Source: Fimenecus sp964457415
Lineage (GTDB): Bacteria; Bacillota; Clostridia; Oscillospirales; Acutalibacteraceae
DNA: 64,000 nt
Direction: 5' to 3'
NCBI GenBank assembly: GCA_964457415.1
Contig: CAYWFB010000001.1
Location: 4,299-68,298, forward strand
Shown here one piece after another: positions 8,267 through 16,191 of the stretch. The notes beneath the pieces were generated by a model. The model saw only the letters and a list, made by a program, of their open reading frames with translations, ran no database searches and was not told the DNA's origin. The number at the start of each line of letters is the position of its first letter. Position 1 is the stretch's first letter. A program made the position numbers and the translations under genes.

Positions 8267-9372
8267 AAAATATAGGATTATATTTACACATTCCTTTTTG
8301 CAAATCGAAATGTCCATACTGTGATTTCTATTCATTTTCTGGCAAAGAAAGCCAAAAAGACGAATATGTGACAGCTTTACAGAGCAAAATTTTGTCAAGT
8401 ATTTCTACTTTACAGAGCGATTGTAATTGTAAAGGCGATGCACTTTACATAGGTGGCGGAACTCCGTCAGTCTTGGGAGCAAAAAGGCTCCAGAAGCTTG
8501 TAAATACGTGCAATTCGGGATTTTTAACTGACGACGCAGAAATCACTGTTGAGTGCAATCCTTACGGACTCCAAGAGGATTTTTTCAAAGTTTTGCGTGA
8601 TTGTGGCGTAAATAGAATCTCAATGGGACTGCAATCCGCTAATGACCAAGAAAGACGGATTTTGGGAAGATTATCAGACCGAAAGCAAGTTGAAAATGCG
8701 GTGAAGTCTGCCCAAAATGCAGGGTTTGAAAACATAACTCTTGATGTTATGCTTGGTGTTCCCGAGCAAACAGAAAAAAGTCTTAATGAAACTCTTGATT
8801 TCTGCATTTCTCTTGGTGTGCCACACATAAGTGCTTACATATTGAAGCTTGAAGAAAATACACATTTCTATAAAAATCGTGAGAAATATAATTTCCCCGA
8901 CGATGATATGACGGCGGATTTGTATTTACAGATGTGCGAAACCCTTGAAAATCACGGCATAATGCAATATGAGATTTCAAATTTTGCGAAAAAAGGATTT
9001 GAAAGCAAACACAATCTCAAATATTGGCATTGTGAGGAATATTTAGGGCTTGGGCCTTCGGCACATTCATTTTTGAACGGCAAAAGGTTTTATTATGACC
9101 GAGATTTTAACGCGTTTTTGAATGCAAACTCCCCTATTCACGACGGTGACGGCGGAGATTTCACAGAATTCGCAATGCTTGCTCTGCGATTGACAGAAGG
9201 TCTTTGCGAAAACAAAGTTCTTGAGCGCTTTGGACATTCAATTCCAAATGCAATTTATGAAAAATCAAAAATCTTCATTGATAATGGGTATATGACCATT
9301 GACGAAAAAGGTTTGGCATTGACACGCAAAGGATTTTTATTATCAAACAACATTTTAGCAGAAATTTTGTAA
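8263..9372 (+). CDS. hemW: Radical SAM heme chaperone HemW
   Basis: Coproporphyrinogen-III-oxidase-like radical SAM protein that now is viewed as a heme carrier inserting heme into respiratory or other heme proteins. Cys13, Cys17 and Cys20 form the CKSKCPYCDF cluster motif; GGGTPS and the SMGLQS segment of the SAM domain follow, and a HemN-type C-terminal domain ends the 369-residue protein. It is coupled to the deacylase gene (ATGA overlap) at the end of the obgE-lepA run. No terminator is obvious after it; a degraded RAYT transposase follows 3 bases later. Confidence 0.9.
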   Translation: MKNIGLYLHIPFCKSKCPYCDFYSFSGKESQKDEYVTALQSKILSSISTLQSDCNCKGDALYIGGGTPSVLGAKRLQKLVNTCNSGFLTDDAEITVECNPYGLQEDFFKVLRDCGVNRISMGLQSANDQERRILGRLSDRKQVENAVKSAQNAGFENITLDVMLGVPEQTEKSLNETLDFCISLGVPHISAYILKLEENTHFYKNREKYNFPDDDMTADLYLQMCETLENHGIMQYEISNFAKKGFESKHNLKYWHCEEYLGLGPSAHSFLNGKRFYYDRDFNAFLNANSPIHDGDGGDFTEFAMLALRLTEGLCENKVLERFGHSIPNAIYEKSKIFIDNGYMTIDEKGLALTRKGFLLSNNILAEIL

Positions 9373-9375
9373 ATT

Positions 9376-9696
9376 ATGAGTGAAAGTAAATTGCCTAAAA
9401 GGAAAAACATAAGATTAAAAGGGTATGATTATAGCAACGAGGGTTGTTATTTTATAACAATATGCACGGAAAATCGCAAAAACTTATTATCCTCGGTTGT
9501 AGGGGGCGACGACCTCGGCGCCCCGAAAGAAATTATACTCAAACCTTATGGTAAAATCGCAGAAAAATATATTTTATCAATGGAACAGGCTTATGATGCA
9601 ATATCTGTTGAAAACTACATTATAATGCCGAACCATATTCATCTGCTAATTTTAATCGATACATACGGGCTGACAGAGGCCCCCGCCCTACATTGA
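9376..9696 (+). pseudogene. Truncated REP-associated tyrosine transposase (RAYT)
   Basis: The first 100 residues match the complete RAYT at 19611-20081: LKGYDYS.EGCYF.TICTE, then the HUH motif PNHIHLL with both metal-binding His. The frame stops after TEAPALH, before the C-terminal part that carries the catalytic Tyr (GYIDHIIR in the other copy), so it cannot transpose. The break falls at the second internal REP-like unit (9666-9692), where the intact copy continues. Its TGA stop lies inside the -35 element of the metA promoter, so the 3' remainder was lost and this junction now abuts a functional promoter. Confidence 0.85.
9497..9524 (+). repeat. REP unit inside RAYT coding sequence
   Basis: TTGTAGGGGGCG, loop ACGACCT, CGGCGCCCC: a GTAG foot followed by a GGGGCG/CGCCCC stem. 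It encodes the in-frame VVGGDDLGAP segment. It has the same length and layout as the intergenic unit at 30000-30027, with paired changes in the stem. Confidence 0.65.
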
Positions 9697-9721
9697 CAAT
9701 TGCTTTTTCTTATGTTAAAAT
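9693..9721 (+). promoter_or_regulatory. Consensus sigma-A promoter of metA
   Basis: TTGACA (9693-9698), exactly 17 bases, TAAAAT (9716-9721). It begins at the end of the RAYT remnant. No SAM riboswitch or T-box is visible between it and metA. Confidence 0.8.
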
Positions 9722-9769
9722 ACTAAATCGTGCATCGCACAAATATTATGAAGAATTGAGGTGGACAGA

Positions 9770-10687
9770 ATGCCTATTAAAATTGATAACCAGTTACCCG
9801 CAAGACATAATCTTGAATTGGAAAATATTTTCGTTATGACAGAGCAACGAGCAAGTGTTCAGGATATTCGTCCGCTTAAAATAATCCTTTTGAACCTTAT
9901 GCCCACAAAAATCGAGACTGAAACTCAGATTTTAAGGCTTTTAAGTAACTCACCCTTGCAGGTTGAAATTGAGCTTTTGCAGGTTGCAACTCACGAAAGC
10001 AAAAACACCTCAAAAGAGCACATGCTCAAATTCTATAAGACTTTCGACGACATCAAGAGTCAGAAATTTGACGGTATGATTGTTACGGGAGCGCCCGTTG
10101 AAATGATGCCTTTTGAAGAGGTTGACTATTGGGAAGAGCTTTGCAGAATTTTTGAATGGGCGAAGAGTAATGTTTATTCATCATTCCACATTTGTTGGGG
10201 TGCTCAGGCGGCACTTTATTACCATTATGGAATTCCGAAATATCAATTGAGTGAAAAGATGTTCGGTATTTTCCCCCACAAGCCTCTTGATATGTATCAC
10301 CCATTACTTCGCGGATTCAGTGATTTGTTCTATGTTCCCCACTCAAGACACACAGAAACAAAAAAAGAGGACATTGCTCTTGTTAAAGATTTGCAAATCC
10401 TCTCTTATTCCGATATTTCAGGTGTTCACCTTGTGGCTGATATGGCGTGCCGTAATTTCTATTGCACCGGGCACAGTGAATATGACAGCGACACCCTCGC
10501 CCGTGAATATTTCCGCGATTTACATAAGGGAATGGATATTAAACTGCCCTACAACTATTTCCCCAATGATGATACACGCTTGACACCGCCACTTACTTGG
10601 CGCGGTGCAGGTAGCTTGTTATTCCAGAATTGGCTTAACTACTTTGTGTATCAACGCACACCTTATGACATTAATGATATTAAATAA
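9770..10687 (+). CDS. metA: Homoserine O-acetyltransferase (MetA family)
   Basis: Activates homoserine for methionine synthesis. Length 305 residues. The catalytic Cys142 lies in HICWGAQAALYYHYGI and the Glu/His partners in the CTGHSEYD segment. Residue 111 is Glu (GAPVE), which in characterised MetA proteins directs use of acetyl-CoA; Gly at this place gives succinyl-CoA use. I therefore call an acetyltransferase despite the MetA name. ATG 9770 (MPIKIDNQLPA) with GAGGTGG upstream is preferred over GTG 9761. It is a single-gene unit with its own promoter (9693-9721) and a strong terminator at 10692. Confidence 0.93.
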   Translation: MPIKIDNQLPARHNLELENIFVMTEQRASVQDIRPLKIILLNLMPTKIETETQILRLLSNSPLQVEIELLQVATHESKNTSKEHMLKFYKTFDDIKSQKFDGMIVTGAPVEMMPFEEVDYWEELCRIFEWAKSNVYSSFHICWGAQAALYYHYGIPKYQLSEKMFGIFPHKPLDMYHPLLRGFSDLFYVPHSRHTETKKEDIALVKDLQILSYSDISGVHLVADMACRNFYCTGHSEYDSDTLAREYFRDLHKGMDIKLPYNYFPNDDTRLTPPLTWRGAGSLLFQNWLNYFVYQRTPYDINDIK

Positions 10688-10691
10688 AATT

Positions 10692-10722
10692 AAGACCGAG
10701 CAGAAAATTCTGTTCGGTCTTT
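10692..10722. terminator. Bidirectional terminator between metA and GDPD gene
   Basis: Stem AAGACCGA-CAGAA with TTCTG-TCGGTCTT (10692-10722) just after the metA stop; the convergent minus-strand operon ends at 10727, so it can serve both. Confidence 0.8.
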
Positions 10723-10726
10723 GATT

Positions 10727-11563
10727 TTAATATGTAAGACAATTTGTAGTAAAGTTTCGCACGCCTAAATCGTATAATTCTTCATAAATTTTTATACTAT
10801 CAACTGTCCAAGCGGCAAGCTCAAGATGTTCGTCTTGGGCTTTTTTCAACATTTCTTCATCATACGTTTTACAGTTGAAAGCGATTGTGTAATTATTAAG
10901 CGTTGAAAGTCTAATGACTTTATCAGTGATTTCGTAAGTAAGATACCAAAGCTCAATTTCACCGTCAAGATTACGGATTTTTTCTAAAACAACTCCGTCG
11001 AATGAAATGATAATAGCATTTTCACGCATACCCTCATATTTATTGAGAGCGGTAAGAACTGTATCAAGACAATCGTAATTGCCCTCTTTGATTTCAATCT
11101 GTGGTATGATTTCATACTCATTGCAAATAGCGAGATACTCTTCAAGGGTAATTAACTTTTGGTCGGGGTATTTTTCACTATAATAACCGCCGTCAACAGT
11201 GTACTGCTGAATTTCGTCATAAGTCATTTCCCATATTTCGCCCCCACCGTTTGTCATTTTCTTGATGTCACTGTTGTGATTGACAATCCAGACATTGTCT
11301 TTTGTCAACTGAATATCACACTCGGCGGCAAAAAACCCTGTCTTTCCTGCTTCAACGAATGCTGCTGCGGAATTTTCAGGTGCAACTGCAGAAAATCCAC
11401 GGTGCGCAATGAGATTTACGTTTTCTGTTGGCAAGCCCTTTGACGAAAGCGACACAACCTTGGGCGGGATTTTCGGCTCAATGGCAAAAACATATATTAA
11501 ACCGAGAGCTGCAACGAGCAGTATTGAAATGATGCCCAAACAAATCTTTTTCTTTTTATTCAT
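10727..11563 (-). CDS. Membrane-anchored glycerophosphodiester phosphodiesterase
   Basis: GDPD-family enzyme that hydrolyses glycerophosphodiesters to glycerol-3-phosphate and an alcohol. An N-terminal membrane anchor (ICLGIISILLVAALGLIYVF) precedes an extracytoplasmic TIM-barrel domain with AHRGFSAVAPENS, the ECDIQLTKD acidic pair and NHNSD, the motifs for the metal site. A C-terminal ELAAWTVD segment fits the family. ATG 11563 (MNKKKKICLG) has GGAGG 9 bases upstream; the frame stays open to 11608 but that part has no ribosome site. It is last in a minus-strand run with folD, lgt and two M16 proteins. Substrate could be deacylated phospholipid or teichoic acid units. Confidence 0.85.
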   Translation of the reverse strand: MNKKKKICLGIISILLVAALGLIYVFAIEPKIPPKVVSLSSKGLPTENVNLIAHRGFSAVAPENSAAAFVEAGKTGFFAAECDIQLTKDNVWIVNHNSDIKKMTNGGGEIWEMTYDEIQQYTVDGGYYSEKYPDQKLITLEEYLAICNEYEIIPQIEIKEGNYDCLDTVLTALNKYEGMRENAIIISFDGVVLEKIRNLDGEIELWYLTYEITDKVIRLSTLNNYTIAFNCKTYDEEMLKKAQDEHLELAAWTVDSIKIYEELYDLGVRNFTTNCLTY

Positions 11564-11623
11564 AAAGAAATTCCTCCACCGCCAATGCAGTCTTATTGCC
11601 TTAAACAAGAACTGTGAACATAA

Positions 11624-12475
11624 TTATTTATTTAAGTGTTTCTTAGAAGCGGTTAAAGTATTCTTCAAGAGCATCGTAATTGTCATTGGTCCTACGCCGC
11701 CGGGGACGGGAGTGATGAACGAGCATTTATCTTTAACTGCGTCAAAATCAACGTCACCGCAAAGCTTACCCTCTGCGTTTCGGTTCATACCGACATCAAT
11801 TACAACCGCGCCGTCTTTTACCATATCGGGTGTGACAAAATATGCAATGCCAACCGCGGCAACAAGAATATCTGCACGGCGAGTTACTTCTGCAAGGTCT
11901 TTTGTACGGGAGTGACAAATTGTAACTGTTCCATTCTGACCAAGTAAAAGCATTGCCATAGGCTTACCCACAATATTACTTCTGCCGATTACAACACATT
12001 CTTTACCCTCAACGGAAATGTCATAATATTTAAGCATTTCCATAATTCCTGCAGGTGTGCAGGGTAAAAACGAGTGGTCGCCAATCATAATATGACCTGT
12101 ATTTACAGGATGGAATGCGTCAACATCCTTATGAGGAACGATTGCATTGAGAACTTTTTTCTCGTCAATCTGCTTTGGTAACGGCAACTGACAGAGAATT
12201 CCGTCAACCGCCGTATCATTATTGAGTTTTCCAACGAGTTCGAGCAATTCTTCGGTTGTGGTTTCTTCGGGGAGTGCATATTCAAAGGACGTTATGCCCA
12301 CCTGCTCACAGCCCTTTTTCTTATTGTTTACATAAACACGTGATGCGGGGTTATTGCCGACAATTACAACCGCCAGACCCGTTGATTTTCCTTGATTTTT
12401 AAGGATTTCAACCTCTGCCTTGATTTCTTCGCGGACTGCCGCTGAAACCTCTTTACCATCGATGATTTTATACAT
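11624..12475 (-). CDS. folD: Bifunctional methylenetetrahydrofolate dehydrogenase/cyclohydrolase
   Basis: Interconverts 5,10-methylene-, methenyl- and 10-formyl-THF with NADP. Length 283 residues as usual. Visible: YVNNKKKGCEQVGI with the catalytic Lys, CQLPLP, the nucleotide-binding VIGRSNIVGKPMAMLLL and the C-terminal PVPGGVGPMT. Its start overlaps the 3' end of lgt by 8 bases, indicating coupling. The gene supplies one-carbon units for purines and, in the neighbourhood, formylation; deformylase-like activity is encoded far away at 57554. Confidence 0.96.
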   Translation of the reverse strand: MYKIIDGKEVSAAVREEIKAEVEILKNQGKSTGLAVVIVGNNPASRVYVNNKKKGCEQVGITSFEYALPEETTTEELLELVGKLNNDTAVDGILCQLPLPKQIDEKKVLNAIVPHKDVDAFHPVNTGHIMIGDHSFLPCTPAGIMEMLKYYDISVEGKECVVIGRSNIVGKPMAMLLLGQNGTVTICHSRTKDLAEVTRRADILVAAVGIAYFVTPDMVKDGAVVIDVGMNRNAEGKLCGDVDFDAVKDKCSFITPVPGGVGPMTITMLLKNTLTASKKHLNK

Positions 12476-13382
12476 TTTCCTGCACCTCCGCGGTAGCCTT
12501 TTTCGCTTTATTAAGCTTTACAAAATTATAAATTGTGAGCACAATACAAACCGCTGCAATCGCCATTGAGAGTACCTGAGAAACGCGAAGATTTGTGTCA
12601 CCGATATAAAGACTGTCTGTGCGGAGTCCCTCAACAACGGCTCTTTCAAGACCGTAAATTATGCCATAGCCCAAGAAGAGCTGACCGTCAAACTTGCGGA
12701 ATTTCTGACAAACAATATAAAGAATTACAAAGCCTAAAAGACACCAGAGTGACTCATAAAGGAATGTGGGATGAACGGGTAAATCGGGGTTCATTTCAAT
12801 ACCATTCTGTGCAAATTCTGCCTGATGGCTGTTTATGTAAGCCACCACCTTATCGCTGGTCATTCCCCAAGGGAGAGTTGTATTTGTGCCGAATGCTTCC
12901 TGATTTGTATAGTTACCCCATCTGCCGATACCCTGACCAATCAGCAGGCTCATACCCGCAAGGTCAAGAAGCTTGAGAAAACTCAAATCTACCTTTTTGC
13001 AGACGATATATGCGGCTAAAATTCCACCGATTATTCCGCCGTAAATAGCAAGACCGCCGTTCCAGATTTGCACAATCTCGTCAAGGTGATTTTTAAAATA
13101 ATCCCACTCAAAGATTACATAATAGGCGCGGGCGCCCACAATTCCGCCGATTGTGCCCCAGATGAGTACATCAAGCATTTTGTCGATGCTCATTTTCCAG
13201 ACATAAGCCTTTCTGCCACCGAAAAGCACTGCAAGAGTGAAGCCGAATGCGATAATTACGCCATAAAATTTAATTGAAATTGTATTGTCGCCAAAGGGAA
13301 TTTCAACAAGTGTGTCATACACATCAAATTCCCAGCCAAGACCGGGGAATAACACCTCGGTATAACCTGACAACCATCTCAT
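12468..13382 (-). CDS. lgt: Prolipoprotein diacylglyceryl transferase
   Basis: Membrane enzyme that transfers diacylglycerol from phosphatidylglycerol to the lipobox Cys of prolipoproteins. Seven hydrophobic segments are visible. Motifs: GGLAIYGGIIGG, GQGIGRWGNYTNQEAFG (the Lgt signature with the essential Arg and Asn) and HPTFLYES. The Tyr in GGLAIYGG replaces the His of the enterobacterial enzyme, as is common in Bacillota. Length 304 residues. It lies between folD and the active M16 peptidase. Likely clients in this window include the oligopeptide-binding lipoprotein at 21776. Confidence 0.95.
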   Translation of the reverse strand: MRWLSGYTEVLFPGLGWEFDVYDTLVEIPFGDNTISIKFYGVIIAFGFTLAVLFGGRKAYVWKMSIDKMLDVLIWGTIGGIVGARAYYVIFEWDYFKNHLDEIVQIWNGGLAIYGGIIGGILAAYIVCKKVDLSFLKLLDLAGMSLLIGQGIGRWGNYTNQEAFGTNTTLPWGMTSDKVVAYINSHQAEFAQNGIEMNPDLPVHPTFLYESLWCLLGFVILYIVCQKFRKFDGQLFLGYGIIYGLERAVVEGLRTDSLYIGDTNLRVSQVLSMAIAAVCIVLTIYNFVKLNKAKKATAEVQENV

Positions 13383-13396
13383 ATTTTATTCCCCTT

Positions 13397-14674
13397 TCAG
13401 TTGGGTAAAATTACTGACATTGCTGAATTTTCAAGATTTATTGCACTGCGAAGTCTGTTGTCAACATCCTTTGCGGTAATGCTTTCAAGAACGCTGAGCT
13501 GGTCGAAAAGTCCGTCACCATTGAAATATTCGCCCACAAGTGCGTTTGCAAGAGAATCAACATCGTTGAAATTCATAATAAAATTGCCGTAATGCTTTTT
13601 CTTAATTCTGTCAAACGCCTCACGGTCAACGCCCTCATTCATTATGCGACGAAGCTCTTCGGTAATTCTTTCGCGGACTGTGTCATAGTCGTTACTCTCA
13701 CCGTTGAAAAGGTGTGCTGAATAGCCATAGCCCTCAAAATATTCTGCGTCAAAGGTTGTGTTGATAAGACCCTCGTTAAGAAGTGATTCATAAAGGGGTG
13801 AGGTTTTACCTGCAACAATATCCATAAGAATTGTGCTTTCAAGTGACTCTTTGAGCGTTCTTTCGGGAGTTTTGATATCCTCTTTAAAGCCGATTGCAAA
13901 AATAGGCATTGCAACTGACAATTTGTGCTCAACCTTATCTGCCACAACCTCTGCGGGCTCAACCATAAATTTACGCTCAATATGTTTGCACTCTTTGGGC
14001 TTAATCATTTTATCTGCAAGTGTGAGAACCTGCTCAACAGTTACGTTACCTGCAACGGCAAGCGCCATATTTGCAGGGTTATAGAAAGTTTCATAGCACT
14101 CGTAAAGCAAATCTGCTGTGATATGGCTGATTGACTCAACTGTGCCCGCAATGTCAATTCTTACGGGGTGCTGATGATAGAGCGCACGAAGAAGCTCAAA
14201 ATGTGAGCGCCAGCCGGGCTCGTCCTGATACATACTGATTTCCTGACCGATAATACCCTGCTCTTTCTGAACAGTTTTCTCGGTGAAATAAGGGTTCTGC
14301 ACGAAATCAAGAAGAATTTCAAGAGAAGCCTCTAAATTGTCACTGCATTGAAAAAGATAGCAGGTTTTATCAAAGGAAGTATAAGCATTTGCATTGGCGC
14401 CTGTTTTTGCATAGCGTGCAAAGGCGTCAAGCTCTTCACTTTCAAAAAGCTTATGCTCAAGGAAATGGGCAATTCCCTCTGGAACTGTTGTATATTCCTT
14501 TTCGCCCTCTAATCTGAAGCAGGTGTCAATTGAGCCGTATTTTGTGCCGAAAATTGCATAGGTTGAGGCATAATTCTCTTTAGGATAAACAAAGATTTTA
14601 AGTCCTGATGAGTGGTCGATTTCAAAATATCTCTCACCGAGCAACTCGTTTTTAATCTCTTTAATATTACTCAT
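13397..14674 (-). CDS. M16 zinc metallopeptidase, catalytic partner (YmfH-like)
   Basis: Pitrilysin-type peptidase of 425 residues. The inverted zinc motif HFLEH (HxxEH) is present in EGIAHFLEHKLF, and a distal Glu within QGIIGQEISMYQDEP can complete the zinc site. Two M16 half-domains are visible (active N-terminal, inactive C-terminal). The gene starts 2 bases after the stop of a second M16 protein that lacks the zinc motif, a pairing seen as YmfF-YmfH in Bacillota and as heterodimers such as mitochondrial processing peptidase. Substrates are unknown. Confidence 0.88.
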   Translation of the reverse strand: MSNIKEIKNELLGERYFEIDHSSGLKIFVYPKENYASTYAIFGTKYGSIDTCFRLEGEKEYTTVPEGIAHFLEHKLFESEELDAFARYAKTGANANAYTSFDKTCYLFQCSDNLEASLEILLDFVQNPYFTEKTVQKEQGIIGQEISMYQDEPGWRSHFELLRALYHQHPVRIDIAGTVESISHITADLLYECYETFYNPANMALAVAGNVTVEQVLTLADKMIKPKECKHIERKFMVEPAEVVADKVEHKLSVAMPIFAIGFKEDIKTPERTLKESLESTILMDIVAGKTSPLYESLLNEGLINTTFDAEYFEGYGYSAHLFNGESNDYDTVRERITEELRRIMNEGVDREAFDRIKKKHYGNFIMNFNDVDSLANALVGEYFNGDGLFDQLSVLESITAKDVDNRLRSAINLENSAMSVILPN

Positions 14675-14676
14675 TT

Positions 14677-15939
14677 TTACTCTGCCTCCCCTGTCAAAAG
14701 ATAAATTGTGTCAACTGTTACGCGCTTTGCACATTCTGTTACCTGCTCGCGAGTAACACTTGCGATAAGCTCTGCATATTCCTTGCCGCTGACAAGCTTC
14801 TCGTCAAGTGCCTGTGAGCCATAAAAGGTGCAGACCGCATTGGGTGAATCCTCAACGCCCTTGTAAGAATCGCAAAGGGCAGTTATTGACGAATTGAATT
14901 CTTCGTCTGTGAACTCACCGTTTTTCATAACGTTAAGCTGATTTAAAATCTCGTTCTTTGCCTTTTCATAATTCTGATTTTCAATACCGCTCTGAATAAA
15001 GATAATGCCCTTATCGCGTACAATTCTTGAGTTACAGTAATAGCAAAGGCTCATTTTTTCACGCACATTCATAAAAAGTCGTGAGTATGGTCCGCCACCG
15101 AAAACATCGGTCATTACGCGGTATGCAAAATAATTATCGTCAGCGTCTTTCATACCGGTACGAAGTCCCATAACGAGCTTTGCCTGTGTAATATCCATCG
15201 TTTCTTTAAAATAGCGGATTTCGTCTGCCTTTTCAATGAATATGGTTTCAAGCTTTGCGGGCTCGCGGTCAGAAATTGCGTTTGCAAATTCTGTGAACTT
15301 ATTTTTAAGCATTTCACCGTCAAGACTACCGCAAGCAGTAATAACGATTGTTGCAGTTTTAAGCATATTCTCATAAGCTACAAAAAGAGCTTTACTGTCA
15401 AGATTTTTAACATCCTCATAAAGCTTTTCACGGTCAATTCCGTAAGGCTCATTCGCACACATAAGCTGACGAAGACGAGAAATTGCATAGCTTCTCTTAT
15501 CATTCTTTTCGGCATCAAGATTTTCAAGTGTGAAACGGATTTCGCGGACTGTATTTACCTCGTCAAATGTACCGTTTTCTGCGTTGGGGGCAGAAATAAT
15601 ATCAACAAGAAAATCAACGGCGTCTTCAGAAATTGATTTACCGTCAAGAGAAAAACGGTCGTCGGGCACTTCAATTGAAAAGCGGATTTTAACATCCTCA
15701 CCCACGCACATAATTCCCGAATCAAAGTCCGCACCGTAAAGGCTTTCAACCTTTGAGTTGAACTCTTTTACGGTTTTATAGCTTTTTGAAGTATGGCTCA
15801 TAAAGGACGAGAGCACATTCTGTGCCGCAAGCTCCTTTGTTATGGGCATACAAAAATCAATTCTGATACAGTTTGTCTTGAATTTATCACTGTTTATGCA
15901 CAAAAGCTTTACGCCCTTTGCAATTTCTGTGTAGTTCAT
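14677..15939 (-). CDS. M16-family protein without zinc motif (YmfF-like)
   Basis: Second M16-type protein of 420 residues. Where the partner has HxxEH this one reads SSFMSHTSKSYKTV, so it cannot bind zinc and is probably a structural subunit. The domain order otherwise matches M16 (VKIRFSIEV, ETMDITQAKLVMGLRTG, GGGPYSRLFMNVREK). ATG 15939 (MNYTEIAKGVKL) has TGGAGGAT just upstream; the open frame reaches 15984 but that extension is non-homologous. It begins the minus-strand operon M16-M16-lgt-folD-GDPD. Confidence 0.85.
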   Translation of the reverse strand: MNYTEIAKGVKLLCINSDKFKTNCIRIDFCMPITKELAAQNVLSSFMSHTSKSYKTVKEFNSKVESLYGADFDSGIMCVGEDVKIRFSIEVPDDRFSLDGKSISEDAVDFLVDIISAPNAENGTFDEVNTVREIRFTLENLDAEKNDKRSYAISRLRQLMCANEPYGIDREKLYEDVKNLDSKALFVAYENMLKTATIVITACGSLDGEMLKNKFTEFANAISDREPAKLETIFIEKADEIRYFKETMDITQAKLVMGLRTGMKDADDNYFAYRVMTDVFGGGPYSRLFMNVREKMSLCYYCNSRIVRDKGIIFIQSGIENQNYEKAKNEILNQLNVMKNGEFTDEEFNSSITALCDSYKGVEDSPNAVCTFYGSQALDEKLVSGKEYAELIASVTREQVTECAKRVTVDTIYLLTGEAE

Positions 15940-16114
15940 TACAAATCCTCCAAAAATTAAGATATTCCCAATACAATCAAACATTTTATCATATTTTTCT
16001 TATAATTAAAAGCATTTATTTATACTCTTTTTTATTTTTCTGTTTATTTTTCCCTTTTTGTGAGCAAAATAAACATGAGTATGTTAAATTTTTGTTAAAC
16101 AGATAATAAACTTA

Positions 16115-16143
16115 TTGACTTTGAATTGAAATTACAATAAAAT
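16115..16143 (+). promoter_or_regulatory. Sigma-A promoter of radical SAM gene
   Basis: TTGACT (16115-16120), 17-base spacer, TAAAAT (16138-16143), about 50 bases before ATG 16192. The region 15940-16190 between the divergent genes is otherwise AT-rich with no gene. Confidence 0.65.
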
Positions 16144-16191
16144 AAATAAGATATTTATTTTTTATATTTTTAACTAATCAGGTGTAATCAA

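Noticed and set aside
9697..9769. SAM riboswitch before metA
   Set aside because: Only 48 bases separate the -10 from the start codon; no riboswitch core fits.
13397..15939. Treating both M16 proteins as active peptidases
   Set aside because: Only the 13397-14674 product has HxxEH; the other lacks it at the aligned place.
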